Positions 32,956 to 44,242 of a DNA stretch of 64,000 bases are shown in pieces (the first letter of the stretch is position 1; each line of letters begins with the position of its first letter). The position numbers and the translations under genes were made by a program. The notes below the pieces were generated by a model, which saw only the letters and a program-made list of their open reading frames with translations, was not told the DNA's origin and made no database searches. The DNA is from Limnephilus marmoratus (Eukaryota > Arthropoda > Insecta > Trichoptera > Limnephilidae): the NCBI GenBank assembly GCA_917880885.1, contig OU862934.1:28380734-28444733 (forward strand). The letters are read 5' to 3'.

Positions 32956-33550
32956 ATAAAAAAGCAAGTTCATTTCGTTATTTTTTATTTATTTACAACA
33001 TGGAGGAAGCAATTTTAAAATAATACAAAACTGACGATCTTTATCTTACACTTCTCGACACAAACAATCAACAATATCTTTACTATTGGTTATTGGTGTC
33101 CATTGGATTTTATTTTACTTTATAATACAAGAAGACTTTGAAAAAACTATTCAAAAGTAGTTTAATAATAAATTATATAAAAATAACACAGAAAAAAAAA
33201 TAAAGCAAATATTTTTATTAATTTACCCAAAAAATAATTAATTCATACTGTTGGTTTGTAAAGAAAAAATATACAAAATAATTATCACAATATTATTAAA
33301 AATATATCACCGAAGAATGTAAAACATAAAAAAAATCGTAAATTTATAAATTTTTATCTTCAGAAGTAAAACCAATTTGACTTAATTTAATTTAATGTTG
33401 TTGTGCATTCAAATTTAGCATTTTGGTTTTGATTTTATAAGTTTTTAAATTTCTTAAGATATTTTTTTTTAAGAATGATATAAGTAGCACAATTAATACA
33501 CTGAAAAAGGAATGCTTAACAAAAGCAAAAATAAAAATTACAACTTTTTG
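32956..33550. other. AT-rich intergenic DNA, nothing recognised
   Basis: Runs of A/T only, with no credible feature. Confidence 0.5.
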
Positions 33551-33553
33551 GAC

Positions 33554-33837
33554 CAGTGGTTCCCAAAGTGATCCCAGGGGTCCCCAGAATCATGCAGGGG
33601 TTCTGTGGAAAATTAAAATTGAGTTGGGGTCCCTGAACAATGTCAGGAGGTCCGCGCTAGATTCTCAACCTTTTTTTGCCCACTGCCCACTCCACAACGG
33701 GGGGCACAATGGGATGGGATGGGGCAGGATGGGATGGGATGAGATGGGTTTCTCCGGGTCTCCTACCGCCCCCCTGAAAGTCTGAAATGCCTGCCCGCAA
33801 AAGGGGTCCGTGGGCCAAAAGAGTTTGGGAACCACTC
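33554..33837. mobile_element. hAT-type MITE with GGGAT-rich core
   Basis: The ends are CAGTGGTTCCCAAAGTG and, reading inward from the right, GAGTGGTTCCCAAACTC, the classic hAT terminal motif. The interior has (GGGAT)n at 33712-33750. The expected 8-bp duplication is not recognisable (TTTTGGAC versus TTTCAGAT), so this copy is old or an end is misplaced. Confidence 0.72.
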
Positions 33838-34145
33838 TTTCAGATAAAACATAATAATGTTTAAAACAGAAATTAAGGCCTCATTCTCACAAGAAGTAAA
33901 ATGAAATAAACATAATGCTGGTGTTTTTATCATGGACTAGTGCTTATGAACCGATTTCGCCTTAGTTTAAGAATGCTCTAATTTAAGAATATGGCCTTTT
34001 TCTTTTTTTGGATAATTTAATGTATATTGTATTGCATGGAAATCATGTCACTTGCTGAAGACAGTAAAGTTTGTGCAGATTTCATGACGCCAGAGATCAC
34101 CGTTTTAGATATTTTGCTGCTTCATACACAATCAGATTTAACAAT

Positions 34146-34469
34146 TTGGGAGGCGGGAATGGGTATCGCCGCCCCGGGAACCTTTATCGGATGACCAACA
34201 CCTCAAGTGGTTCGCTACGTTTGGTGATTTAGCAGGGGTGCCCGGGTTCGCGGGGAGAGGTTTGTCTAGGTCTTGGAGGCGGATAACCAGGACACATTGA
34301 ACCCCAGATTCCTACCCACCCCTTAAACCCTTTTTCTTCTAAAAACTCTCCTTTCCTTCCTTTCCTATAAAAAACCCTCCACACAGCATTCCCAAAGATG
34401 ACATAGGCCCTGAGGGCAATTTTTTCCTCAGGGTCTCCTGCGTGGAGCTCATGTAAAAAAAAAAAAAAG
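34146..34469 (+). mobile_element. SINE-B, internally shortened
   Basis: It has the head GGGAGGCGGGAATGGGTATC, CCGGGAACCTTTATCGGATG, and the tail CACACAGCATTCCCAAAGAT, GGAGCTCATGTAAAAAAAAA. About 100 bp of the middle is missing. Confidence 0.85.
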
Positions 34470-35645
34470 ATTTTACTTTCGTCAAATTTGCAAAATTACA
34501 ATGTCCTAAAGCTATGAATGGTGAGTTCCGGGCATCATGAAATTTACACAGCACATTCTGATTGGAATTTCTAGGTCAACAGAACTACTTTCAAACTGTA
34601 GCGACATTTCCATCATGAGCTATGGCTGAAAATTGCCGATAAACCATTAAAAAATGCCAGGAGAAGATATATTTTGTTTCAAAGAAAAATTAAGATAATA
34701 AAAATTGCAATGTTTTAAGATACTTCTTGTGTGAAAAGGGTTTTTTAAAATTTTGCATTGTAAAAAATTTAAAATTTAAAGTTTAATATGTTTTTTTTTT
34801 CTATTACATTTGGAAGAATAATAAATACTACATTGAAAAGGAATTTCTTTAGTGAATATACGCACAACGTTATGTACGCTTACATATTAAATATATTATT
34901 CATGTTCAAAACGCGTCGTTCCCTTCCGTATAAACAATTATTACAAAAGTGTCAAATTTCCCGTCAATTCTAGCAAAAATGTTACAACTTATGCACGTGC
35001 GCGCCACCGAAAAAAAATTGCACCTCGATGTGCCGTAACATATTAAGTTAATATTAATTAATATGCGTTCATCGTATATAAAAATTCTTAATAGCTAAAC
35101 TGGTTACAAATATTCACACCTTTATATAAATACTATTACTAATACAATAATTATTTTTAAATTAAATAATAAATTTTAAATCAAAATCAATTAAGATTTG
35201 TTTATTAAAAATGCTGTCTTTTCTATAATATTTTATTTTTTTAATAATTTCTAGTAAGTAGGTACTATTTTTTGGCTGTTTTTATGATTTTTAAAGAGAT
35301 CAGAAACAAAAACAAAAATAGCATTTAAATTAAATAAATCCAACCCATCGAAAAATTTATGGTTATTATTATAATAGACTTGGCTCAAAACTGTCCTGTA
35401 TAAATAAAACTTGAACACTTAATTTTAAATTTCCAAAATCTTTCCGCATTATCACAATCTTACAAGATTCACAGCATTTTGTGCTGTTGTCCATTCATTT
35501 TACTTTTTTTTGGATTTTGAAAAAAAAAGTTTTTAACAAACAAGTTAAAATTTATGTAAAAGTTGTAAATATTTTTTTGTAGGAATTGATCAAGTAATCT
35601 AATTTTAACTTCAATTGCAGAATATAACACACAAAGTTTAATGGA
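34470..35645. other. AT-rich intergenic DNA, nothing recognised
   Basis: No supported gene or repeat. Confidence 0.5.
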
Positions 35646-35649
35646 AAAT

Positions 35650-36395
35650 TTAATATCACGGCTTAAGTTCAACGAAATAAGATTGTTACAGCTTAAGTTC
35701 AAATGGAACAATATTGTTACAGCTTAAGTTCAAATGAAACAATATTGTTACAGCTTAAGTTCAAATGAATCAATATTGTTACAGCTTAAGTTCAAATGAA
35801 AAAACATTGTTACAGTTTACGTTCAAATGAAACAAGAATGTTACAGGTTAAGTTCAAATGAATCAATATTGTTACAGCTTAAGTTCAAATGAAACAACAT
35901 TGTTACAGTTTAAGTTCAAATGAAACAACATTGTTACAGGTTAAGTTCAAATGAATCAATATTGTTACAGCTTAAGTTCAAATGAAACAACATTGTTACA
36001 GTTTAAGTTCAAATGAAACAAGAATGTTACAGGTTAAGTTCAAATTAATCAAGAATGTTACAGGTTAAGTTTAAATGAATCAAGAATGTTACAGATTGAG
36101 TTCAAATGAAACAATATTGTTACAGATTGAGTTCAAATGAAACAATATTGTTACAGCTTAAGTTCAACTGACAATGTTAATACAAATTAAGTTCAAATGA
36201 TATAAAATAATGTTACAGCATAAGTTCAAATAATACAAGAATTACAGTTCAACTGAAAAGGATGTTATAAGTTCAATGACACAGGAATGTTAAGGCTTAT
36301 GCTCAAAAGACATAAGAATGTTACAAAATTAAGATCAAGTGATATAAGAATGTTACAGCTTAAGTTCAAAAGACACAATAATGTTACAAAAAAAT
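35650..36395. repeat. 30-bp GTTACAGCTTAAGTTCAAATGAAACAATATT array
   Basis: About 24 units of ~30 bp. The middle units differ mainly in GCTTAAG/GTTTAAG/GGTTAAG and in AATATTG/AACATTG/AGAATG. A three-unit higher-order pattern recurs (35790-35880, 35880-35970, 35970-36060). Units decay to the right. It has no spacers and is not a CRISPR array. Confidence 0.93.
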
Positions 36396-36399
36396 TGAA

Positions 36400-36915
36400 T
36401 TACAACAAAAACAATGTAAATTAAATATATTTATCAAAATCAGTGTAAAATTAGACCAATTTTTTATTTTGTTGATATATTACGTGTAGCTATGTTTTGT
36501 TAATACATAAAGTTATATAAAAATCCAAACAACTCGTCCACTTCTCTATAAATACTTTAAATAGTACCATATTCTAGAGGAAATTAATGACTTAGTGGTA
36601 TATTTAGATTATATACCAAATAAAGGCAGTCGTAAATTCACACAATATACGATATTTCTTTAAAAAAAAAAACTTAATACGTTAGTATCTTAAAATCTAG
36701 AATAAATACTTAGTGAGATACAATAGTTTAATTTATAACTTATACGGATAATATTTTTATTATATATTTTACCTACAAAGCCTAAATTCAAATATTTCAA
36801 ATTCGTCCATTTTTATTTCTCATGTTCGTCGCCAATGTTGCGATAATTTTTTGTTTTGGCAGTTTTTTTTTTGTCTAATGAAAGATTTAAATATAAGGAT
36901 ATCCTGGCTAAAGAT
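36400..36915. other. AT-rich intergenic DNA, nothing recognised
   Basis: No supported feature. Confidence 0.5.
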
Positions 36916-36919
36916 TTTT

Positions 36920-37128
36920 TTTAAATGCGAATACTGCGCAAGAGCAACCACTCTAAAATGTTTGGAGACAGTGGCATATCCAATGGGAATTTGTTTGTCT
37001 GAAGGGAGTGGGGAGGGGGAGATGAGGCAGAGGAAGATTGGGAAGTACCTGACTAATTAGATCCAGTCACCAAACATGGCTAAAGACATTTCAAGCAACA
37101 TTTCGATTCTGAATGGTGGTTTTTGAAA
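36920..37128 (-). mobile_element. SINE-A fragment, inverted
   Basis: The + strand reads TGGCATATCCAATGGGAATT, GGGAAGTACCTGACTAATTA, AACATGGCTAAAGACATTTC and ATTCTGAATGGTGG, the reverse of the SINE-A body. The tRNA head is absent. Confidence 0.75.
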
Positions 37129-37564
37129 TGAAGTATATCATACCAAAATCTGCAGTGTTTACAAATCAAATAAATATGTAATAATATATGTACTTAAGTA
37201 GGCAAAAATAATTAATAATACATAAGCATGAAAAACATTTCGTAGATATAAATTTTGCACTAAGAATATCACACAAAAAGAAAAGTAAAAAGTTCACATT
37301 TTGCATAGTCCCAATTAACAGCTGTTTTATTTCATATTATACAAGGTGTAAGGGACTTACTTATTCTGACTTATTTTAATCAGTGATATCTGACATTATT
37401 TGGAGTAAAAAATTGTAAATGGGTATTTTTTTTATTTTTCTTCAAAACCAAACAAAAAAAATTCTTCCTCATGTCACTCACTCAAATTCCGCTGAAATCC
37501 TCACCCGACCCTATTCAATACAAACTGATTTTTTATGTTTGAAATTAAAAAAAAGAAAAAAAAT

Positions 37565-37620
37565 TACAAGTGTGCAGTTCACATGCAGTAGAAGTGAAAC
37601 CTTCAGAAAACTAGAGTGAA
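37565..37620. repeat. Short interspersed repeat E, copy 1
   Basis: AAGTGTGCAGTTCACATGCA followed by GTAGAAGTGAAACCTTCAGA and AAACTA recurs at 41310-41365 and 62088-62165. It is of unknown class. Confidence 0.7.
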
Positions 37621-38100
37621 ATCAAGTTTGTCCCTTAACATCCTTTATATGTAAATTATAAAAAAATCAAGTTAATGCTACTAATATATTGAAAAATCTG
37701 TAAAAATAAGTAGTGTCTTAAAAAGTGTGGTAAATAATCTAAATTCTGTTTAAATCGGAAGTCATTTGTTTCTCGTAATCATAATTGTTTATAAAATTTC
37801 TTCGTCGACATTACGTATTGTATAAATAATGGTTATGTTATTAAATATTTATTATTTAAATTTTTACTTAACACGAGGAAAGACAGTAATAATAATAATA
37901 ATTTTACAAGTTAACACAGCTTTATGATAAATATTACCAGTTATGTGTAATATTATGCCAGGATGTTCGAAGTTTACTTTTTCAATGGTTTTAAATTAAT
38001 ATTTTTGCATAAGGACATTTTGATGGTAGTAGATTTTCAAATATTGCCAGGTTATTTATCCATGAATGTTTCGGTCTTTAAAAAAAAATAGACCCCTAGT
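37621..38100. other. AT-rich intergenic DNA, nothing recognised
   Basis: No supported feature. Confidence 0.45.
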
Positions 38101-38109
38101 TCAAACACA

Positions 38110-38368
38110 ATCATCCTTAAATTACTCAAAATGATCCAATATCACAAGCAATGATCCTCATATCACACAAATCAAGCACAGTGATCTTTTATCACACACT
38201 TCTTAAATCACACGCATTGATCTTTATCAAATGCAATGATCCTTAAATCAAACAAATTGATCCTAAAATCATACACAATGATCCGTAAATAACACAAAAT
38301 GATACCAAAATCATACACACAATGACCTCAAAATCACTTACATTGATCCTTATCACATGAAATGATTC
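38110..38368. repeat. ~20-bp ATCACACAAAATGATCCTAA array, left part
   Basis: Degenerate units ATCACACACAATGATCCTAA repeat about 13 times. The same array resumes at 39301 beyond an inserted piggyBac derivative. Confidence 0.85.
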
Positions 38369-39300
38369 TTAACCCGGCGTCAGTACAGTTGGGTCAATTT
38401 GACCCGCGCCATTTTAAAATTAGCTTATTTCTTAGAATTTTTGTGCGACGTTGCCACACTTCTCAGTAGCTGGAGCTAACAATCTCCCCTCCTCGCTGGC
38501 CATCGCTGTTTAGTGTTGTAGCGGCCGCGACGGTGGATAGACGTGGCTAAACCCGAAAAAGGTAAATATGACCCAACCATACATTTCGTGTCGTAATTTC
38601 GCGCCAATCAATAACTAAACATTACATTCGATAATTGGTTCACCAGCTACGAATTAGTAAACCACTTGCTTCAAGAACACAAACTGACATCTGTAGGCAC
38701 TATTCGCAAAAATAAAAAACTAATACCCGAAAAATTTACGAAAACAAGGGGAAAAGAAATAAACTCGTCGACTATTGGTTTTCAGAAAGATATCACGATC
38801 GTTTCATATATTCCGAAAAAAATAAAGTGGTTTTACTTATGTCGAGCTTGCATCATTGCTTGATGACAGTATTGATACATCTACCGGCGACAAAAAAAAA
38901 TCTGAGATAAATAAATTTTATAATGTGACAATAGGTGGAGTATATTAGAGTATATTATTCGTAGTCCTACTTTAGATCTCGTTCATATATATGATATTAG
39001 TTCACATTTTGAGAAAAAAAATTATGTTTTATTTAAATTTTATAACTTTAAGACAGAGGCTGTCTATTTTGTTAAAATTTTACTATACTTTTATAAAAAT
39101 GTCATTAAAAGATTGTTTTATATGAAGTTGTTTTATTTTACCCAAAATCTCGTAAACAAAATAGTTTTTAATCAAATTATTGCAATATGTTACTAAATTT
39201 CTTTTAAATATTGACATCAAAGCCAGTTTTTAATTCGGGTCTCCTAGACCCAAACCTACTATCGTTGTTACATATTTTAACTGTACTGACGCCGGGTTAA
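38369..39300 (+). mobile_element. Internally deleted piggyBac element (932 bp)
   Basis: Perfect 22-bp inverted ends, TTAACCCGGCGTCAGTACAG plus TT, occur at 38369 and, reversed, at 39300, including the TTAA target. Remnants of a piggyBac transposase lie inside. It inserted into a tandem array that continues on both sides. TTAACCC termini are diagnostic of piggyBac-like elements. Confidence 0.93.
38613..38956 (+). pseudogene. piggyBac transposase remnant
   Basis: The frame reads FDNWFTSYELVNHLLQEHKL, TSVGTIRKNKKLIPEKF and SSTIGFQKDITIVSYIPKK. DNWFTS holds the second catalytic Asp of piggyBac. After a stop at 38863 a second frame continues DDSIDTSTGDKKKSEINKFY and NVTIGGVY. The last piece corresponds to the GGVD motif with the third Asp replaced by Tyr. 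Both the N-terminus and the zinc-binding end are gone. Confidence 0.88.
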
Positions 39301-39640
39301 ATCAAACAAAATGATCCTAAAACCATGATCGTAATGATCCGTAAATAACACAAAATCATGCAGAATGACCTCAAAAATCACATGCATTGATCACCTGAAA
39401 TAATCATTAAATAAAAAATCAAACATATTGACCCTAAAATCATGTGCAATGATCCTCAAGTCACACAAAATGATTCCTAAATCACTGTTCGCAACTGTCG
39501 TCAGACGACATTATCTTTCTACCACCCAAAATGATCCTTGCATCAGACAAAATGATCCTAAAACCATACACAATGATCCCAAAATCACAGGCAATAATCT
39601 GAAAATCACACAATGATTCTTAAAACCGAAATTGTTTGTT
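39301..39640. repeat. ~20-bp ATCACACAAAATGATCCTAA array, right part
   Basis: Continuation of the array at 38110 (AAACAAAATGATCCTAAAAC and similar). It is broken at 39482-39520 by about 40 bp of unrelated sequence. Confidence 0.85.
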
Positions 39641-40205
39641 TTCACCCGCCTGAAGTGTGTTGAGATGAAATTTTTTATTTAACTACTGAAAATAATTATT
39701 CTAAAACCATTGACTAAATAAATCATTGACATATCCACATTTCAACATATTCGAGCACGCTGTAAGTATATTTATATAAGAATAATGTCCTAGATATTAT
39801 TTATAAAAGTTTATAATATTTTACATTAGGTTATTAAATAGACAAGCGCCAAATTGTTCTAAAAATAACAATTTAACGTCATCAGTGTTAAGTTATTTAT
39901 AAAATTATTTCATAATTAAAATATTTGTTGAAACGCATTGATAAACAACAAACATGACAATTTTGTAATTAAATCTCATCATACGTTGTGTAATTTTTTT
40001 GTTTTATGGTATCGAGAATCTAATTACATTTATTGTTGTGGTACCCCTGGTTCTTAATGGAGCGTAGAGCTCAGAATTGAATTAAGTATATTGTCTATGA
40101 TTCTATGATGTCATGGAACAAATGGCTATTGGATTTTCTGTAATCACAATTACTATATCGTGTTCAATTCAATCAAAACCAGTGGGTTGTTGTTTTTTTT
40201 ACGTA

Positions 40206-40912
40206 ACACTTTGATCAAAAAGTTTTAGGACCATATTAATAAAATCGAAAATACAAGGTTATTCATCAAAATCGATATGGTTCCCTTCAAAGTACTCCCC
40301 TCCAACTGCAGCGCACTTATGCCGCGCTTGATCTAATTCTCGAAACACCACTGGTACTCAATTTTCAGTATCTCAATCAGTGCTCATAACATTCTCCCGG
40401 GTGTTGTAACGCGAGTCGAAAAAGAAAAAGTCGCAGGGAGCCAGATCAGGTGAATTCGAAGGCTGCTGGATAGTGTTAGTAGCCGCCATAGCTCAGTTGG
40501 GAGAGCACCTGACCAGCAATCAGAAGGACACGGGTTCAAGTCCCGTTGGCGTCATGTATCTTTTCTCGGAAGATTTTTTCATTGTAGATGAGTGTTTCAG
40601 GCTGATAATTATCGCTTATAATAAGTGTTAGTATTGTTTTTGGTCAAAAACTCACGGATGCACTGTGAGACGGTGCGTTATCATGGTGCAAAATTGATGT
40701 CGTTTTCAGACTTTAAAAAATCGAAAACACGCACAAAGGTAGAGATACTCAGTACAGCGTAACTTTAACAAAAGTCAAGCCATTACGCTGAAATTTGGAG
40801 GGAAGTGTCAATGACAGTTGTGGTAACCTAACAAAAAAAAAAAGAATTCAAATCGGGTGACTGGCAGCTTCACAGGGTGGCCAGTCCTAAAACTTTTTGA
40901 TCAAGCTGGTGT
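40206..40912 (-). mobile_element. mariner remnant split by a SINE
   Basis: The inverted ends CTTTGATCAAAAAGTTTTAG and, from the right, CTTGATCAAAAAGTTTTAGG bound the unit. On the - strand the transposase pieces LHHDNAPSHSASVSF and PDLAPCDFFFFDSRYN, then HKCAAVGGEYFEG, are the second- and third-Asp regions and the C-terminus of a mariner. The N-terminal half is missing. A 142-bp SINE interrupts it. Confidence 0.85.
40482..40623 (+). mobile_element. 142-bp tRNA-Ala-like SINE (SINE-T)
   Basis: It is bordered by a perfect 10-bp duplication, AGTGTTAGTA, at 40472-40481 and 40624-40633. The first 72 bp fold as a tRNA: box A TAGCTCAGTTGGGAGAGC, anticodon loop CCAGCAA (AGC, Ala), box B GGTTCAAGTCC. 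The acceptor stem has one mismatch and position 33 is C rather than the usual T. The tail has no poly-A and ends TTATAATA. The target duplication makes it a retroposed copy and not a resident tRNA gene. Confidence 0.85.
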
Positions 40913-41309
40913 GGCCAGTCTGTCTGTTCTATACCGATGCGTTGGCAACACCTAGACCTAATTACAATGATAATATATATTATTGTGTATAATAATTTAA
41001 TTGCCGTAGAAAAGAATTGTCGCCATGCTATAAAAAAAACTTGATTCAGTCGCCAACTTTATAAATATCTTTCATTATAAAAACCTTACCCAACATTTCA
41101 ATAAGCAGACTATCCACTTCTTCGAGACATTTAATTTTACCGTCAGATTCAATATTGTTTCAATCTAGCTTCTCCGTTTTCCATAAAATTTTCAAAATAG
41201 AGTAGTTTTTTCACAATACAGATGAGGTGGTAAGAAAGTGCCGTTCGTTTAGCCATGTTCAGGACTCGATCTGAATAGCCAGGTACTTCCCAACCGTTTT
41301 CTTCCCCTC

Positions 41310-41365
41310 ACAAGTGTGCAGTTCACACGCAGTAGACGTGAAACCTTCAGAAAACTAAAGTAGAC
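41310..41365. repeat. Short interspersed repeat E, copy 2
   Basis: CAAGTGTGCAGTTCACACGC, AGTAGACGTGAAACCTTCAG and AAAACTAAAGTAGACCAGAG match copies at 37565 and 62088. A degenerate SINE-A piece (ATCTGAATAGCCAGGTACTT) lies just to the left at 41270. Confidence 0.7.
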
Positions 41366-41490
41366 CAGAGTGGGGAGGCTATGAAGCGCCGTACAAAGAG
41401 GAGCCCGATTATACAATCTCATTCTCACACAGGCTAAATCCTATAGATGTATTTCTATTTTTGAGACTGACAATTCATGGTGGAATTCCA

Positions 41491-41930
41491 TTATAATATA
41501 TTATAATAAAATTAATATAAAACTTTATTTCACTTAATATAATTAAAAAAAATACCATACATCATAAATATAATAATGATTTGACAATAAAATTAGGTCA
41601 TTAGTAATTCATATTAGTTGTAAGGATTTTCCCTAATCAACATTGAAGTGAGCTACAAACCCAAGGTAATTAGCCTACTGAAGTTACCAAAATATTTAGA
41701 AATTCGACAGTCTAAAACGACTTATCAACAAATATAATTAATTAATAATTGATTAAAATTCTTGTAGACCACCCCTCTCCCCCTCCCCAGTATGTTATGT
41801 GTATAAACCGTAGACTAAGAATTATTTGTACCAGTCTGAAGATGGCTCTAACGAGCTGAAACCGGTTACGTTCAAATAAAATTAAGTGGAATAAAGTTTT
41901 ATATTCGTTTTATTATAATATCCTATAGAT
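41491..41930 (+). mobile_element. Possible Penelope-like retroelement ends with hammerhead-like motif
   Basis: About 40 bp at 41495-41537 (TATAAAACTTTATTTCACTT core) is mirrored at 41883-41925 (AAGTGGAATAAAGTTTTATA). Next to the right copy lies CTGAAGATGGCTCTAACGAG followed by CTGAAACCGG. A GCTC/GAGC stem sits between CTGAAGA and GAAAC, the layout of degenerate hammerhead motifs found in Penelope-like elements. There is no coding sequence. The assignment is inference. Confidence 0.45.
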
Positions 41931-42524
41931 GTGTTTGTCTCTTTTTAGTGTCGCTTTTTCGTTTTATTGAGTTTCAAATCCCAACGGTGCTAAAGAAGTT
42001 TTCACTTCAAAAAGAGATAAACTTTTGAAGTTGCACTGTCACTGGGATTAAATCTGATGATTTCAAGTTCTAGTTAGTAGCAGATTGTACAAATACCTCT
42101 GGTTACTACTAGCTAACACTTTACCATTTGTTATTTGTAACCAAGAACGTATGTCTTTGTAATTTTAAATGTCTCGTGTAAGTGATTGAATGCATTCACA
42201 AGCCAACTTTCATTTTGATTATCTATGGGGAAAATTAATTTTAACATTACAAAAGCGATATTAAGAAAAATTCTATTAAAAAAATAGAAAAATATAAAAT
42301 TCTAAATAGCAAATTTGTAAATGAAATACAAAATATACTTCATAAGAATGAAATTAAATGCAGTGTTTTCGTTTATAAGTGCATTACTGAAAAATTTTAC
42401 AGTAAAACATTTTAAATTGTGTTATGTTTGAAATAAGATGCGTAAATTAAAAACATAGTACTTTTTGAAAACTGCAATACATAGTGTTTCAATTCGGATT
42501 GCTCGAAATGCAAAAGTGAAAAAT

Positions 42525-42600
42525 TTGGTAGCTCAGAGGGTAGAGCTCTTACCGCTGAACAGATAAATCAGTGGAAGTGTGTCGTGGGTCTGAAAGTAAG
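42525..42600 (+). mobile_element. tRNA-like SINE head, degenerate
   Basis: GGTAGCTCAGAGGGTAGAGC is a clean box A. GTCGTGGGTCTGAAAG is a weak box B. The arms do not pair well, so it is a decayed tRNA-derived retroposon and not a functional tRNA gene. Confidence 0.45.
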
Positions 42601-42827
42601 CATAATTTTCGCTTAATTTTGCCAAAAAATTTTCCAATATCTAAATTTTTTTCTAGCAGGTAATCAATTCATTAACCCGTTTGGGGCCTAGGAGTCGAAA
42701 GGTCTAAGAAACTCCTCCACTCCTGCCATCTCCCTTCAGTTTGGTATTCCCTTACGATGCTGTATGGATCCATGACCCTTCCAGTTAACTAAGTTCAACC
42801 GTCACCTTAAGAGGATCGACTTAGCAG

Positions 42828-43068
42828 AGATCCCATGTTCATGGAGTGAGGTTTGTTTAGGTCTTGGCGGCGGATGTTGCGTCTGCCCTCCTGCTGCGTG
42901 GCGGCCCGACCAGGAGAGATTCTTTCACCTCTACAATCGGATCTCTCGATCCAATGCTTTGCACCGCAGTGGGAGGAACAGATTCAACCACGATTCCCTT
43001 CTCGGAATTTCCTCTCCTTTCTTTACTTGAAAAGACCCTCCACACAGCATCCCCCAAAGTTGACCTAG
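42828..43068 (+). mobile_element. SINE-B copy, shortened
   Basis: CCCATGTTCATGGAGTGAGG, TAGGTCTTGGCGGCGGATG and GACCCTCCACACAGCATCCC identify it. The tail and A-run are missing. Confidence 0.8.
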
Positions 43069-43604
43069 TCTCCTGTGATTCTGTATCTTTTACGACAGCC
43101 TAAAGCGTGTTAATTCGGCCGTATACGACACATTTTGACAGTTTTCTTAAATGCGGTATTCCATATCGCGTTAACGACATAAATACTGCGCTTGTGTTAA
43201 GACTTCAACTCTTAAAAGTAGTTACACTAATGCCAGAGATGACAGCGTGTTCTGCCGCGCATTCCTCGTTAAGAGATGTCAGTCTGGGATAAGATTTGTG
43301 AATCGAATTATCATCGCGTACAAACATAAAAATAATACGACAAACGGATAGTCATTTATGAACGCCTATTCAGCTTGTATGTAAGTAGTTATAATAATGA
43401 ATAAACAGCAATTCCTGTTTTTAAATAGGTAATTAATCCATACCAACTGACATCAACACACGACAGGCATAGACAAGCCATTGAAAGCCATAGAAAATCA
43501 CAGAAATTTGACAGCCGATAACACACGCATTTTGCTGTTTGTCCCGCCTTCCTGGAAATTTTATTACATTATTATAGATTTGCAAATGTCAATAAACGAG
43601 TACC

Positions 43605-43770
43605 AGTACGCAAGCACCATAGTTGCTTGTTTGTACCGAATTCATCAAACTCAAGAAGCCAGTGTCCACTGGCTGATGACCATATCAGCGGGATGGACGA
43701 ATTTGTCAAAACCGATGAAAAAGCCAACGAGTTCAACAGAGGGTGATGGAATTTGGACTAGTTATCTTGT
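43605..43770 (+). pseudogene. Repeat F copy 1 with decayed coding signal
   Basis: It is about 85% identical to 48015-48165. One frame reads LYRIHQTQEASVHWLMTI; after a frame slip the second part reads MDEFVKTDEKANEFNRG, then a stop. In the other copy the same peptide runs through in one frame to NRGQWNLD and a stop. The protein family is not recognised. It is probably the end of a dead transposon or a processed pseudogene. Confidence 0.55.
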
Positions 43771-44167
43771 AACGTTGACTTAACACAAAGGATACAGAAC
43801 CACCCTTCCGAATTATTACTGTCTTTAAAATTATGGAGTTTTGGTACCAACACTGAATATACAAATTCATAAAAATTTTCTCACTTTTGCATTTTTTCGC
43901 AAGTTCACTCACTGCTCACATATAAAAAAATTGTAACAGCAAAATTTTAAAAAAAGAAGATGAAAACATAAAGAAATAAATGCGTGGGATGGTATGTTTA
44001 AATGCAGGATTATACAAATGCAGAGGATCGGCGGGCGGGGTGGCGGTGTCTGCATGCATCCTCTTCCTGTCGCTAAGTCTTTGCTCTTTCGTCTTTACTC
44101 TTTGATAATTATTGGCCGCGGGTAGCGAATAGTGGTGATAACGCTAACTGTTGTCCGCCCGTCGCAA

Positions 44168-44196
44168 TTACCTTCTCGCCAGTTCCATTTTGACAG
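44168..44196 (-). CDS. ena: Enabled, final coding exon (29 bp)
   Basis: The acceptor TTTTTGTTTTGCAG is followed by 28 bases (VKMELARR and a TAA at 44168-44170) completing a codon split with the previous exon. The joined end, EIITAVKMELARR, closes the C-terminal right-handed coiled coil that tetramerises Ena/VASP proteins (vertebrate ends have a similar VxELxxR). Phase and sequence both fit. The exon is easily missed because it is so short. It lies 71 bp above the inverted high-GC stretch at 44030-44100, which is probably 3' UTR. Confidence 0.88.
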
Positions 44197-44242
44197 CTGC
44201 AAAACAAAAATAAACAATTGTTAATAAAAGAAAATATAACAT

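Noticed and set aside
35650..36395. CRISPR-like array of 30-bp repeats
   Set aside because: Units are head-to-tail without spacers and the genome is eukaryotic.
40482..40553. tRNA-Ala(AGC) gene
   Set aside because: Although it folds well, a perfect 10-bp target duplication surrounds a 142-bp unit that interrupts a mariner, so it is a SINE copy. C at position 33 and an acceptor mismatch also argue against function.
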